From: Accumulibacter sp.
Lineage (GTDB): Bacteria; Pseudomonadota; Gammaproteobacteria; Burkholderiales; Rhodocyclaceae
Reading direction: 5' to 3'
NCBI GenBank assembly: GCA_017302455.1
Contig: JAFLDO010000021.1
Span: 1 to 64,000 of the forward strand
Length of the DNA: 64,000 nucleotides
Of the stretch, positions 8,580-18,688 are shown piece by piece (position 1 is the first letter of the stretch; each line of letters opens with the position of its first letter). The notes under the pieces are model-generated. The model worked only from the letters and a program-made list of their open reading frames with translations. It searched no databases and was not told the origin of the DNA. Position numbers and translations under genes: made by a program.

Positions 8580-9038
8580 GCGGCGGTTGGCGGTGCGCTG
8601 CAGTTCATCCATGCCGCGATTGGCGAGAGCGTCGGCGCGTTCATTGCCGCTGTGCCCGGCGTGCCCCTTGACCCAGCACCACTGAATGCGGTGTTCACCG
8701 GCGAGTTCATCGAGGCGTTGCCAGAGGTCGGCGTTCTTCACCGGCTTCTTGTCAGCGGTACGCCAACCGTTGCGCTTCCAGTTGTGAATCCATTCGCTGA
8801 TGCCTTTCTGCAGGTACTGCGAATCGGTGTGAAGACGCACGCTGGCTGGCCTCTTGAGGGCCTCCAGGGCACGAATCGCGGCGGTCATTTCCATACGGTT
8901 GTTGGTGGTGTCCGGCTCGCCGCCCCATAGTTCCTTCTCGTGTTCGCCCGCCTGCAGGACGACCCCCCAGCCGCCTGGGCCCGGATTGCCACGACAGCCG
9001 CCGTCAGCGAATATGGTGATCACCACTTCATCGGTCAT
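8556..9038 (-). CDS. rnhA: Ribonuclease HI
   Basis: 160 residues, close to the E. coli length of 155. The four catalytic carboxylates are visible: Asp12 in [16 protein letters not shown], Glu50 in NRMEMTA, Asp72 in HTDSQYL, and Asp in NERADALAN near residue 136. The basic protrusion [18 protein letters not shown] that contacts the RNA-DNA hybrid is also present. The start codon overlaps the end of the methyltransferase gene by 11 bases. It removes RNA from RNA-DNA hybrids, including R-loops. Confidence 0.96.
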   Translation of the reverse strand: MTDEVVITIFADGGCRGNPGPGGWGVVLQAGEHEKELWGGEPDTTNNRMEMTAAIRALEALKRPASVRLHTDSQYLQKGISEWIHNWKRNGWRTADKKPVKNADLWQRLDELAGEHRIQWCWVKGHAGHSGNERADALANRGMDELQRTANRRPLAGDGS

Positions 9039-9753
9039 ACGATTCGGCGTCCTTCTGGCTGACTACGGACAACACCTTGCGCGGCGCCTTCTGCTGCTTC
9101 CAACTCGGCAGGATCAAACGCATGGCATGGACGCGCTTGATCGCGCGCATCAGGTAGACGCCACCGGCGAAGCTCCACCAGCGTGCGCCGGTGGCTTCCA
9201 TGAAGTGCCAACGCTTCAACCAGCGTTCATGTTCGCACGGTGGCACGTAGCAACCGAAGTCGACGAGATCGACAGCAAAGCCCAGCAACTGCAGCCAGTC
9301 CTTGAGACGCAGGACCGACAGGTAGTGACCATTCCAGGGAAAGTCGCGCGGGCAATTGGGGAGTCGGCGGCGCAGACCCCAGATCGAAAGCGGGTTGAAG
9401 CCGGTGATCAATACCTCGCCCTCGGGAATCAGCACGCGCTCGACTTCACGCAGAATCTGGTGCGGGTCGTCATGGAACTCGAGGACATGCGCCATGACCA
9501 GGGCGTCGATGCTGTGCGCGGCGAACGGCAGCTGACGCAGATCGCAGATGACGTCGACTGGACCCGACGCGTCGGCGACCTGGCGTAGCGGGATGCGGTT
9601 CTGGGCGAGCAGGTCGAGTTGCGGAAGGCCGAGCTGGATCGCGTTGTAGCCGAAAACGTCGGCAACCGTCGCGTCGATGCGCGCTTGCTCCCAAGCCATG
9701 ACGTAGCGCCCTTGCGGGGTTTGCAGCCAGGCATCGAGGCCAGCAATTGACAT
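9028..9753 (-). CDS. SAM-dependent class I methyltransferase (YafS-like)
   Basis: 241 residues from ATG 9753. A Rossmann-type methyltransferase core can be seen: [56 protein letters not shown] (in pieces: the acidic post-II segment, the motif IV-like [11 protein letters not shown], and the [14 protein letters not shown] strand). The glycine-rich first motif is weak. In E. coli the same position between gloB and rnhA is occupied by the methyltransferase-like YafS, so synteny supports the call. It diverges from gloB with only 27 bases between start codons. Substrate unknown. Confidence 0.8.
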   Translation of the reverse strand: MSIAGLDAWLQTPQGRYVMAWEQARIDATVADVFGYNAIQLGLPQLDLLAQNRIPLRQVADASGPVDVICDLRQLPFAAHSIDALVMAHVLEFHDDPHQILREVERVLIPEGEVLITGFNPLSIWGLRRRLPNCPRDFPWNGHYLSVLRLKDWLQLLGFAVDLVDFGCYVPPCEHERWLKRWHFMEATGARWWSFAGGVYLMRAIKRVHAMRLILPSWKQQKAPRKVLSVVSQKDAESYDR

Positions 9754-9780
9754 TTTCCGCAGTTCTTCCAAAATTGACCA

Positions 9781-10542
9781 ATGTTTGACGTCATCCGGAT
9801 TCCGGCCTTCAAGGACAACTACATCTGGTTGCTGCGCAAAGGCGCATCGGCCGCCGTTGTTGACCCCGGCGATGCGCGCCCAGTTCTCGCCGTGATCGAG
9901 CGCGAGGGCCTGTCGCTGACCACAATTCTCGTCACTCATCACCATGCCGATCATCAGGGTGGGGTGGCGGATCTTCTGGCGCGCCATCCGGCCGAGGTCT
10001 TCGGACCGGCGGCCGAGTCCATCACCGGCATCAAACGCTCTCTGTGCGGCGGCGAAACCGTTAGCGTCGCGGGCTGCGCTGCCGACTTTCAGGTGATCGC
10101 CGTTCCCGGGCACACGCTGGGGCACATCGCGTATTATGGCTCAGGCTGCCTGTTCTGTGGCGATACCTTGTTCGCCGGCGGCTGTGGTCGGCTCTTTGAG
10201 GGAACTGCCGCGCAGATGCTCGAATCGCTGGCCCGGCTCAGCGCCTTGCCTGACGACACGGCGGTCTATTGCGCGCACGAATACACTCAGGCCAACCTGC
10301 GCTTCGCGCTGGCGGTGGAGCCTGGAAACCCCCGTCTGCAAAGGCGCGCGGAGGAGGTGGCTGTGGCCCGCGCGGCGGGTTTGGCGACCGTACCATCGAC
10401 AATCGCGATCGAGAAGGCGAGCAACCCCTTCCTGCGTTGCCGTGAACCCGAAGTGGTGGCGGCTGCCCAGCGCAGAGTGCCTGGCGCGCGCGACGAACTG
10501 GCTGTCTTTGCCGCCCTGCGGGAGTGGAAGAACACCTTCTGA
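9781..10542 (+). CDS. gloB: Hydroxyacylglutathione hydrolase (glyoxalase II)
   Basis: 253 residues. The metallo-beta-lactamase metal motif THHHADHQGG is at residues 52-61, followed by VPGHTLGHIAYY, the metal-bridging Asp in FCGDTLFAGGCGR, and YCAHEYTQANLRFA, which are all glyoxalase II signatures. The C-terminal HAGH_C domain with NPFLRC is complete. It hydrolyses S-lactoylglutathione to D-lactate and glutathione in methylglyoxal detoxification. Divergent from the methyltransferase gene. Confidence 0.95.
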   Translation: MFDVIRIPAFKDNYIWLLRKGASAAVVDPGDARPVLAVIEREGLSLTTILVTHHHADHQGGVADLLARHPAEVFGPAAESITGIKRSLCGGETVSVAGCAADFQVIAVPGHTLGHIAYYGSGCLFCGDTLFAGGCGRLFEGTAAQMLESLARLSALPDDTAVYCAHEYTQANLRFALAVEPGNPRLQRRAEEVAVARAAGLATVPSTIAIEKASNPFLRCREPEVVAAAQRRVPGARDELAVFAALREWKNTF

Positions 10543-10612
10543 ACCCGTCATCGGGCCAGCTTGCCGTGGGCCCGTGCGCCGAGGTCGTTGCGTGAGCCAG
10601 GCGTGACCAAGT

Positions 10613-11029
10613 CTATTGGAGCACGGCACGTCCACTTGATTGCCAGGCCCGACTGAGGGTGTCGACGACCTTGCCGGCATTGAAGGGCTTGATGATGAAG
10701 CCACCGGCACCGCCCTGAATCGATTCGCGGACGTTGTCGACGCTTGGGCTGCCAGTGACCATCACGACGACGGTTTCCGGGTGCATGGCCTTGATCGCCT
10801 GCAGCGCTTCGAGCCCGCCCATCTCCGGCATCATCACATCCATGCAGATGATGTCCGGCCGCAGGCGCTCGGCGAGTTCAAGCGCGACAACCCCGTTGCG
10901 GGCCTCGCCGACGACATCGTACTGGCTGCCGCGCAGGATGCTGCGCAGCAGCGTCCGCATCAAGTCGTTGTCGTCAACGAGCAACACTCTCGGTGCGTAC
11001 GCAACCCTGCCTGTCGCATTTTCGATCAC
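10613..11029 (-). CDS. Stand-alone CheY-like response regulator receiver
   Basis: 138 residues that are essentially one receiver domain: VLLVDDNDLMRTLLRSIL with the acidic pair, the phospho-acceptor Asp in IICMDVMMPEMGG, the Thr of MVTGSPS, and the Lys of FIIKPFNAGK. There is no output domain, so it must act by protein contact or as a phosphate relay. No histidine kinase is in the window. It is convergent with gloB and divergent from the DUF748 gene. Confidence 0.9.
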   Translation of the reverse strand: MIENATGRVAYAPRVLLVDDNDLMRTLLRSILRGSQYDVVGEARNGVVALELAERLRPDIICMDVMMPEMGGLEALQAIKAMHPETVVVMVTGSPSVDNVRESIQGGAGGFIIKPFNAGKVVDTLSRAWQSSGRAVLQ

Positions 11030-11328
11030 GAGTCTACCTCGGTACGCCGCCAGTTGCAGGGATCGGCATCGACTGGTTCATGGCCCGTCTTCCCGGCAGT
11101 CGGTGGCGCCATCTGACTGATGCTGCCCGGAGAGTCGACCGGCAAGCCAAGCCTTGCGCTCGCCGATAGCGTGGGCAGACTTCCCATCTCGTGGCACGGA
11201 TGCTGCGTGTGCACGACAGCCGTGGCCGGCGATGGGCACGCTTTGGCTGACCGGCGCCGTCGCGAGTGCGGCCAGTGCTTCTTCGTGCTAAATTCAGGCT
11301 TCCTCCAGACAGCTCGCGGGCTGCCGCC
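11030..11328. other. Divergent intergenic region between the receiver gene and the DUF748 gene
   Basis: 299 bases containing start signals for both genes. An extended -10-like TGCTAAATT lies at about 11287-11294 on the plus strand, but without a good -35. Short frames here are not convincing. Confidence 0.4.
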
Positions 11329-14300
11329 ATGACTGAAAAAAGCGATCCTCCCAAGGCAACTGCCTCCATGCAAACCAGAAAATACGCACTGGGTGCCATG
11401 CTCGTCGTGCTCGTCATCGGCGCTCTCGGTTTCCTTGTTCTTCCGCCTCTCGTCAAAACGATGCTGGTCGACAAGCTCTCGGAGGTACTGCACCGACCGG
11501 TGACCGTACAAAGCATCAGCATAAACCCCTACACGCTGTCCGTGCAAGTTGCCGGATTGGCTATCCAGGAGAAAGGTGGGGGCGAGACCGTTGCGGGCTT
11601 CGACAGCCTGTACGTCAACGTCGAATCGAGTTCGTTTTTCCGTGGCGGGCCGGTGATCAGCGAACTCAGACTGGTGGGTCCGGTATTCAGGATCGTGCGC
11701 CTGACTGACGGACGCTTGAACTTCTCGGACCTGATCGACGAGTTCATCGCCCGGCCGGCCTCGGACGACCCGACACCGGCATTCTCGGTCAACAACATCC
11801 AGATCAGCGGCGGCAAGATCGAACTCGACGACCGAGCGCTCGCCGAGAAACACCTGATCAGCGACGTCAACATTGCCTTACCGTTCATCTCCAGCTTGCC
11901 CACGGCCACCGAGATCTTCGTCGAGCCGGCCTTCTCGGCGTCGATAGACGGCTCGCCGCTGGTCGTCCAAGGCAAGAGCAAGCCTTTCGCCACGTCCCTG
12001 GAGAGCGAGTTGGCGCTCGATCTTCGCGACGTGCAACTCGCCAAATACATCGATTACTCACCCGTTCGCCTGCCCGTGCAGGTCGTCTCGGGGGCCCTCG
12101 ACAGCGACCTGAAGCTGCACTTTCAACGCCATGGCAGCGGTCACTCGGCGCTTGCTCTGTCGGGCAGCTTCGTGATCAGGGACGTCGATGTCAAGGATTC
12201 GGCCGGCGCGCCCCTACTGTCCCTCAAGCGCCTGGAGGTGCTCGCCGGCACGCTTGACCCGCTGGGCGGGAAATACGCGATCGACCGCGTCACGGTCGAT
12301 TCCCCGGACATTCATGCCCGGGTGAGCCGGCAGGGAGCGATCAACTGGATCGAGTTCTTCAGCCAGGAGCTGGCGGCCCGGAGTGCGTCGGTCCCGGAAG
12401 CGAAAGCGGTACCTGTGGAATGGTCGCTCGGCGAAGCCAGAATCACCGGTGGTGCCGTACGCTGGCTTGACGAGTCGCAAGTTCAGCCCTTCAACGCGAA
12501 TCTTGATGGGCTCGAGTTTGACCTGAAGAATCTCGACAGTCGCGGCACTTCGCGGGCGCAGTTCAATGTGGCGTGGCGGCTCGAGGCGGGCGAGTGGCTA
12601 AAGAGCGCTGCCGTTTCGATCAAGGGCGGGCTGCTCGACTTGGCGAAGCGGGACGTGCTCATCGAGCAGTTTACGCTGAGCGGCACCAGAGCGCTGATCC
12701 GGCGTGCAGCGAACGGTCGCATCGAGTTCTTTCCAACGCCGCAACTGAAGGTGGTTGCGGCCTCGCAGAAGGATCCGGCGGGTCCATGGAAGGTGAAGGT
12801 CGTCAAGTATCGCGGCGAGGATCTGGGAGTGCGTTTCGAGGATGCTGCCGTTTCGCCGGCGGCGACACACACGCTTGCCGGGATGAATCTCGAAGCCGAG
12901 AACCTCTCGACCGAGCCTGGCAATACAGCCACGCTGGCCATTCGCGGCAAGCTCAATCGCAAGGGCGAAGTGGCAGTCAGTGGGACCGCGAAGATCCTCC
13001 CGCTGGCGATGGATCTCAAAGTTGACGCCAGGACGCTGGAACTGTTACCGCTGCAACCGTACTTCACCGAGCGGCTGAACATCGAGGTGACGCGTGGGCA
13101 GGTGACGATGAGCGGCGATGTCCAGTTGCGTCAGGCGGGTAGCGGGGCGGTCGAGGTGGCAAAGCTGACCGGCGGATTCTCCGGCCAGGTGACCGTCGGC
13201 GATCTCTACGCGATCGACAAAGTGAACTCGGCCGACTTCCTGAAGTGGAAGTCCCTGTACCTGGGGCACCTCGACGTGCGCCTGAACCCGAATTCGGTGT
13301 CCATCGGCGAGGTGGCATTGGCCGATTTCTTTGCCCGCGTGATCCTCAGTCGCGAGGGCAAGCTGAACCTGCTGCAGATCGTTCGTCAGCCGGATGCGGC
13401 GCCTGTTTCCGTGACAGCCAGGGCTGCCGACCAGGCGGTGGTTGCGGGCGACGGCAAGGCCGTCGCGCCGGTGGGCACCACTGACCAGCCACTGCTGCCC
13501 ATCAAGATCGGGAAGATCACCGTGCAGGGCGGCGACATCAGGTTCACCGACAACTTCATCAAGCCCAACTACTCGGCGAATCTGAAGCGGATTGGCGGCA
13601 GCATCAGCGGGCTGTCGTCGGCCGCCGGCAGCGTCGCAACCCTCGCTTTGCGCGGCAGCTACGACAACATCGCGCCACTTGGCATCACGGCCAAGCTCAA
13701 CCCGTTGGCGCCATCGCCATACCTGGACCTGGAGGCCGACATCAAAGGCATCGAGATGACCTCTCTGTCACCGTACTCGGGCAAGTACGCGGGTTATGCA
13801 ATCGACAAGGGCAAGTTGTCGCTGTTTGTCAAGTACAAGATCGAAAGTGGGCAGTTGACTGCCGAGAACCGGATCTTCCTCGATCAACTCACCTTTGGCG
13901 ATCCGGTGGACAGTCCGGAGGCGACCAAGCTGCCGGTGACGCTGGCGGTTGCCCTGCTCAAGAATCGCAGCGGCGAGATCGACATCAACCTGCCGATTTC
14001 CGGCTCGCTCAATGATCCCGAATTCAGCGTTGGCGGTCTGGTGGTCAAAGTGATCGTGAACTTGCTGATGAAGGCAGTCACCTCGCCGTTTGCCTTGCTG
14101 GGGTCGGTTCTCGGCGGCGGGGAAGAATTGTCGAACGTCGAGTTCGATTTCGGGCAGGCGGTGATTACCCCGCCGAGCCAGCCGCGTCTGGAGAAACTGG
14201 CCAAGGCGCTGCTTGACCGGCCGGCGTTGAGGCTCGAAATCGAAGGGCGCGCGGACCCGGAGAGCGATCCCGAGGGCTTGAAGCGTGATCGCCTGGCCAC

Positions 14301-14697
14301 CAAGGTGCGGGCGCTGAAACGTGAGGATCTGACGAAGAAGGGTCTCGAAAGCGGGTCGACTGACGCGGTCGAGCTAGGTGCGAACGAGTATCCGGCCCTC
14401 CTCGAGCGCGTGTACCGCGCCGAGAAGTTTCCGAAGCCGCGCAACCTCGTCGGTATGGTCAAGGGGCTACCGGTTGAGGAGATGGAGAAGCTGATTCTCG
14501 CCAACTCGCCGGTCGATGAAGAGGATCTGCGCGACCTTGCCGATCGGCGGGCCAAGGTGGTTCGCGACTGGCTGCTGGCGCACCAGGTTCCCGGCGAGCG
14601 CTTGTTCATGCTGCCGGTCAAGCTCGCGAAGTCGGAACGCAAGGCAGACTCCGCCGAGCAGGCCAAGGGCAGCCGAGTCGTTTTCTCATTGAAGTAA
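11329..14697 (+). CDS. Giant DUF748 (AsmA-like) envelope protein
   Basis: 1122 residues from ATG 11329. A single N-terminal membrane anchor (about residues 18-42, ALGAMLVVLVIGALGFLVLPP) is followed by a long beta-rich region with DUF748 repeats: HRPVTVQSISINPYTLSVQV near the start, repeated GxxxxxGxVTVG segments, and a PYSGKYAGYAIDKGKLSLF segment in the middle. The end resembles an OmpA-like domain (VEFDFGQAVITPPSQPRLEKL then LRLEIEGRADPESD). Related AsmA-superfamily proteins span the periplasm and move phospholipids between membranes; such a role here is inference. It is followed by rmuC after 55 bases. Confidence 0.85.
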   Translation: MTEKSDPPKATASMQTRKYALGAMLVVLVIGALGFLVLPPLVKTMLVDKLSEVLHRPVTVQSISINPYTLSVQVAGLAIQEKGGGETVAGFDSLYVNVESSSFFRGGPVISELRLVGPVFRIVRLTDGRLNFSDLIDEFIARPASDDPTPAFSVNNIQISGGKIELDDRALAEKHLISDVNIALPFISSLPTATEIFVEPAFSASIDGSPLVVQGKSKPFATSLESELALDLRDVQLAKYIDYSPVRLPVQVVSGALDSDLKLHFQRHGSGHSALALSGSFVIRDVDVKDSAGAPLLSLKRLEVLAGTLDPLGGKYAIDRVTVDSPDIHARVSRQGAINWIEFFSQELAARSASVPEAKAVPVEWSLGEARITGGAVRWLDESQVQPFNANLDGLEFDLKNLDSRGTSRAQFNVAWRLEAGEWLKSAAVSIKGGLLDLAKRDVLIEQFTLSGTRALIRRAANGRIEFFPTPQLKVVAASQKDPAGPWKVKVVKYRGEDLGVRFEDAAVSPAATHTLAGMNLEAENLSTEPGNTATLAIRGKLNRKGEVAVSGTAKILPLAMDLKVDARTLELLPLQPYFTERLNIEVTRGQVTMSGDVQLRQAGSGAVEVAKLTGGFSGQVTVGDLYAIDKVNSADFLKWKSLYLGHLDVRLNPNSVSIGEVALADFFARVILSREGKLNLLQIVRQPDAAPVSVTARAADQAVVAGDGKAVAPVGTTDQPLLPIKIGKITVQGGDIRFTDNFIKPNYSANLKRIGGSISGLSSAAGSVATLALRGSYDNIAPLGITAKLNPLAPSPYLDLEADIKGIEMTSLSPYSGKYAGYAIDKGKLSLFVKYKIESGQLTAENRIFLDQLTFGDPVDSPEATKLPVTLAVALLKNRSGEIDINLPISGSLNDPEFSVGGLVVKVIVNLLMKAVTSPFALLGSVLGGGEELSNVEFDFGQAVITPPSQPRLEKLAKALLDRPALRLEIEGRADPESDPEGLKRDRLATKVRALKREDLTKKGLESGSTDAVELGANEYPALLERVYRAEKFPKPRNLVGMVKGLPVEEMEKLILANSPVDEEDLRDLADRRAKVVRDWLLAHQVPGERLFMLPVKLAKSERKADSAEQAKGSRVVFSLK

Positions 14698-14752
14698 GCC
14701 CGACGGCGCTACGGGCGCAGATGCCCACCGCCGTTACCGGAAAGCGTCGCCC

Positions 14753-16099
14753 ATGAGTGAGGCCTGGTGGTACGTAGCGATCTTGACTGGCGTCGCGATG
14801 GTGGCGCTACAACTTCTCCTGTTGCTGCGCGCGGCGCTGGCCAGGGAGAGGCTGGACACGCGTTTGCGCGAGTTGCAGGGCGGACTCGAGCGGCTTGAAA
14901 GGGAATTGCGGCAGGAGATGGCCCTCGGACGACAGGAAGCGGCCAGCGCGGCGCGCGGCGATCGGGAGGAGCAGTCGTTGTCGGTAGGTCGACTTTCGCA
15001 GACACTTGCTTCGCAGATGGCCCAACTGGGCCATCTGCAGGCGCAGCAGCTCGAGTCTTTTGGCCAGCACCTGGCGCACCTGACGAACAGCAATGAGCAG
15101 CGTTTCGAGCAGTTGCGGCTGGCCGTCGAAGCACGCCTCGGGGTGATGCAGGCCGATAACGCAAGCAAACTGGAGGACATCCGGCGTACGGTCGACGAGA
15201 AGCTGCACGCCACGCTCGAGCAGCGCCTGGGCGAATCGTTCAAGCTGGTCAGTGACCGGCTCGAGCAGGTGCATCGTGGCCTTGGCGAGATGCAGACGCT
15301 GGCCACCGGCGTCGGCGATCTCAAACGTGTACTGAGCAATGTCAAGATCCGGGGCACTTGGGGAGAAGTGCAGTTGGCAGCACTGCTCGAACAACTGCTG
15401 ACCCCCGAGCAATACGTCAAGAACGTGGTGACCCGGTCTGCCGGGAGCGATCGCGTCGAGTTCGCCATTCGTTTGCCCGGACGCGATCTGGGCGACGATG
15501 ACCAGCGTCCCGTCTGGCTGCCGATCGACGCGAAGTTCCCGCTCGAAGACTATCAGCGCCTGCTCGACGCGCAGGAGCGCGGCGACCCGGCGGCACTCGA
15601 CGCGGCCGTCCGGGGCCTCGAACTGCGACTGCGTGAAGAGGCGCGCAAGATTCACGACAAGTATGTCGAACCGCCCTACACGACGGATTTCGCGATTCTC
15701 TATTTGCCGACCGAAGGTCTTTATGCCGAGGCGCTGCGCCGACCTGGGCTGGTTGACGTCCTGCAGCGCGACTGGCGGATCTGCATCGCCGGACCGACGA
15801 CGCTGTCGGCGCTGCTCAATAGTCTTCAGATGGGCTTCCGGACGCTCGCGATCGAGCGCCGGTCGTCGGAAGTCTGGGCCGTTCTTGGCGCCATCAAGAC
15901 CGAGTTCGGCAAGTTCGGCGAGATCCTCGAGGCGACGCGCCGGAAGCTGGAACAGGCCAGCCGGAGCATCGAGTCGGCGGGTGTCCGGACGCGCCAGATC
16001 GAGCGCAAGCTGAAGAGCGTCGAGGCGCTGCCGGTGGCCGAGGCACAACTGCGGCTGGGAGACCTCGAGGAGATGGAGGCGGCTGACGAAGAGGTCTGA
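14753..16099 (+). CDS. rmuC: RmuC family protein
   Basis: 448 residues. One N-terminal membrane segment, then a long coiled coil (about residues 30-190), then the RmuC catalytic-like core with the hallmark NVKIRGTWGEVQLAALLEQ, LPIDAKFPLEDYQRL (PD-(D/E)XK-type nuclease fold) and GPTTLSALLNSLQMGFRTLAIE. RmuC limits inversions at short inverted repeats in E. coli. Length fits the family. Probably co-transcribed with the DUF748 gene. Confidence 0.93.
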   Translation: MSEAWWYVAILTGVAMVALQLLLLLRAALARERLDTRLRELQGGLERLERELRQEMALGRQEAASAARGDREEQSLSVGRLSQTLASQMAQLGHLQAQQLESFGQHLAHLTNSNEQRFEQLRLAVEARLGVMQADNASKLEDIRRTVDEKLHATLEQRLGESFKLVSDRLEQVHRGLGEMQTLATGVGDLKRVLSNVKIRGTWGEVQLAALLEQLLTPEQYVKNVVTRSAGSDRVEFAIRLPGRDLGDDDQRPVWLPIDAKFPLEDYQRLLDAQERGDPAALDAAVRGLELRLREEARKIHDKYVEPPYTTDFAILYLPTEGLYAEALRRPGLVDVLQRDWRICIAGPTTLSALLNSLQMGFRTLAIERRSSEVWAVLGAIKTEFGKFGEILEATRRKLEQASRSIESAGVRTRQIERKLKSVEALPVAEAQLRLGDLEEMEAADEEV

Positions 16100-16203
16100 A
16101 CGGGTGTGCTATCGCGGTGGGAGCGAGGTGCGAGCAAGGTGGCTGCCTCGCCACGCCGTCAGATGCGCTTAGAATGCGCTTTTCGGGAGGATGGTCGCAC
16201 ACC

Positions 16204-18621
16204 GTGAGCAAGCGCGTTGGACGTTTCGAGATCATTCGCGAACTCGGCCGGGGGGCTCAGAGTGTCGTGTATCTGGCGCGTGACCCGCATCTGCAGCGGC
16301 AGGTCGCGATCAAGACGCTGCACTTCTCGCGGCCTGATGCCCGCCAGAATCGCCAACTGCTCGAAGAGGCGCGCGTCGTCAGCCAGTTGCGCCACCCGAG
16401 TATCGTGCCAATCTTCGAGGCTGCCGAAGAGCAGGGTGATCTGTATCTGGTGTTTCAGTATGTGCCTGGCAAGAATCTGGCCGAGTACCTGCAACTCAGC
16501 GCTGGTTTGACGCCCGCCAGGGCGATCGCCATCATGCAACCGATCCTCGACGCCCTGGCGCATGCGCACGCTGCGGGAATCATCCACCGTGACCTGAAAC
16601 CGAGCAACATCCTGATTGACGACGATGGAGTGCCGCGAGTGATGGACTTCGGCATTGCCACGCGCGCCGAAGGGCTGGCCACCGATGGAGGACAACTGGT
16701 CGGCACGCCGGCCTACATGGCACCCGAGTACATCCTGCAGCGCACGAGCAGTGAAAGGTCGGACATCTTTGCTGCCGGTCTCGTTCTGTACGAACTGCTC
16801 AGCGGGCAGCGTGCGCTTCCGGGCAGCGACATCAAGCAGGTGATGCGCCAGATTGCCGGCGAGGACATCAAGTTGCCGCCAGCGGCGAGTGCGGCGCTCG
16901 ACGAGCGCCTGGTGCACCTGCTCTACCGGGCGCTGGCCCGCGATCCGCAGGAGAGATACGTTTCGGCGGTTCAGATGCGTGAGGCACTGGACGACTTCCT
17001 GTCGCCGGAAAGCCCGGCGCCGTCGGCGGACGGCCGGCAAAGCACGATCGAGTTCCTTCTCCGCCGGATGCGGCACAAGAGCGATTTTCCAGCTCTGTCC
17101 GAGTCAGTTGGCGCGATAAACAGGATCACTTCCTCGGAGACGCAGAGCATTTCCGATGTCTCGAACACGATCCTCAAGGATTTCTCCCTGACCAACAAGA
17201 TTTTGCGGATGGTCAACTCGGCCTACTATCGGCAGGCCGGTGGTGGCAACATCAGCACCGTGTCGCGCGCGGTCGTTGTTCTCGGTCTGGACGCGGTACG
17301 CAACATTGCCATCACCGTGATGCTGTTCGATCACTTGCAGAACAAGACCAATAGCAATCAACTCAAGGACGAGTTCGTACGCGCCAATCTGGCCGCCATC
17401 CTGGCCAAGGACATCGGCAGCAAGATATCGGTACGGGCCGAAAATGAGCAGGTGTTCATCTGCGCGATGTTTCACAACCTGGGGCGTTTGCTGAGCCAGT
17501 ACTATTTCCCCGAGGAAAGCGCCGAGATCAGACGCTTGATGCAGCAGAAGAGCTGCTCAGAAGACGCCGCAGCGCTGCAGGTGCTGGGTATTTCGCATGA
17601 GGATCTCGGTATCGCCATCGCCCAGACGTGGGGCTTTCCGCGGCTGATCGTGAACAGCATGCGCAAGCTGCCGGCCGGCAGCATTCGCCGCCCCACCAAC
17701 TCGGAAGAGAGTTTGCGTGCCGTTTCTGCCTTGTCCAACGAACTGTGTACGCTGGTTGCGGAGGCGACGCCCGAACAGCAGCAAAGGGAGCTGCGCCGGC
17801 TCGTGACGCGTTTTGCGGAGGTGGCTCCTCTCAATGAGCCGGACCTGCGGCGGACTCTCGAGAGGTCGTTCGAGCAGGTGTCGCAGTTTGCCGCGACGAT
17901 TCACCTCAATCTGCAACAGACGCGTTTCGGCAGGCAGATTCGCGCGTGGGGAGGTGCCACCGTGATTGCGTCGGTGGACGCGATCGATGCGACGCACGTG
18001 GACGGCTTGGCTGGGGCGGTGCTGTCCGATGTCGGACCGGACACCGAAGCTGACGACCCACTGGCCGACGGCGGTCGCGGCGACGTCCTTCTGCAGGCGG
18101 TGGCAGCAAGCAGTGAGGTCATTCTCCTGGCAGGGATCCAGGACGTCAGCAATGCCCTGGTCAGCGATTTCAAGCTCAATGACGTGCTGCGCATCATTCT
18201 CGAAACCATGTACCGGGCGAAGGGCTTCAAGAATGTCATCCTGTGCATTCGCGATGGGCGCAGCAACACCATGCTCGGGCGTTTCGGCTTTGGCCCCAAT
18301 GCTCAGGAGATTGCCAGGCGCTTCCGGTTTTCGCTGGTCTTTGCGCCCGACATCTTTCATGCGGCGCTGGCGAATGGCGTCGACATCCTGATCAGCGACA
18401 CCAATGACCCCAAGATCGCGGCGCGCATCCCGTCATGGTTCCGCCAGGCGGTTGACGCCGAGACCTTCGTTGTCTTTCCGCTCTGCCTCAAGAGCAATCC
18501 GGTGGCCATGATCTACGCCGACTGTGCGCATGCTGGCGAGATCGTGATTTCCGAAAAGGAACTGTCCTTGCTACGAACCCTTCGCAATCAGGCTGTGCTG
18601 GCGGTCAAGCAGTCGATCTGA
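16204..18621 (+). CDS. Ser/Thr protein kinase - HDOD - GAF-like fusion protein
   Basis: 805 residues. GTG 16204 is chosen because the kinase domain begins at once (SKRVGRFEIIRELGRGAQSVVYLA); GGGAGG at 16185-16190 is upstream at long spacing. Kinase domain about 7-270: Lys37 (VAIK), Glu55, HRDLKPSN with Asp130, DFG at 148-150, and GTPAYMAPE, so all catalytic residues are present. HDOD domain about 285-490 (IHNxLG-like AMFHNLGRLLSQYYFP; ISDVSNTILKDFSLTNKIL). A GAF-type domain fills about 640-800. No membrane segment. HDOD proteins organise signalling complexes but lack HD hydrolase residues; here it likely couples a sensor to the kinase. Partners unknown. Confidence 0.85.
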   Translation: MSKRVGRFEIIRELGRGAQSVVYLARDPHLQRQVAIKTLHFSRPDARQNRQLLEEARVVSQLRHPSIVPIFEAAEEQGDLYLVFQYVPGKNLAEYLQLSAGLTPARAIAIMQPILDALAHAHAAGIIHRDLKPSNILIDDDGVPRVMDFGIATRAEGLATDGGQLVGTPAYMAPEYILQRTSSERSDIFAAGLVLYELLSGQRALPGSDIKQVMRQIAGEDIKLPPAASAALDERLVHLLYRALARDPQERYVSAVQMREALDDFLSPESPAPSADGRQSTIEFLLRRMRHKSDFPALSESVGAINRITSSETQSISDVSNTILKDFSLTNKILRMVNSAYYRQAGGGNISTVSRAVVVLGLDAVRNIAITVMLFDHLQNKTNSNQLKDEFVRANLAAILAKDIGSKISVRAENEQVFICAMFHNLGRLLSQYYFPEESAEIRRLMQQKSCSEDAAALQVLGISHEDLGIAIAQTWGFPRLIVNSMRKLPAGSIRRPTNSEESLRAVSALSNELCTLVAEATPEQQQRELRRLVTRFAEVAPLNEPDLRRTLERSFEQVSQFAATIHLNLQQTRFGRQIRAWGGATVIASVDAIDATHVDGLAGAVLSDVGPDTEADDPLADGGRGDVLLQAVAASSEVILLAGIQDVSNALVSDFKLNDVLRIILETMYRAKGFKNVILCIRDGRSNTMLGRFGFGPNAQEIARRFRFSLVFAPDIFHAALANGVDILISDTNDPKIAARIPSWFRQAVDAETFVVFPLCLKSNPVAMIYADCAHAGEIVISEKELSLLRTLRNQAVLAVKQSI

Positions 18622-18688
18622 GGCGGTCGTCGGCAGTGTGCTGCCCAGTGTGCGGGCGCCAGCTTTGGCGGGTAGTCATGCTGCGCGC

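Noticed and set aside
10551-10580. CGGGCC/GGCCCG inverted repeat between gloB and the receiver gene
   Set aside because: Six-base stem with an 11-base loop and no T-run on either strand.
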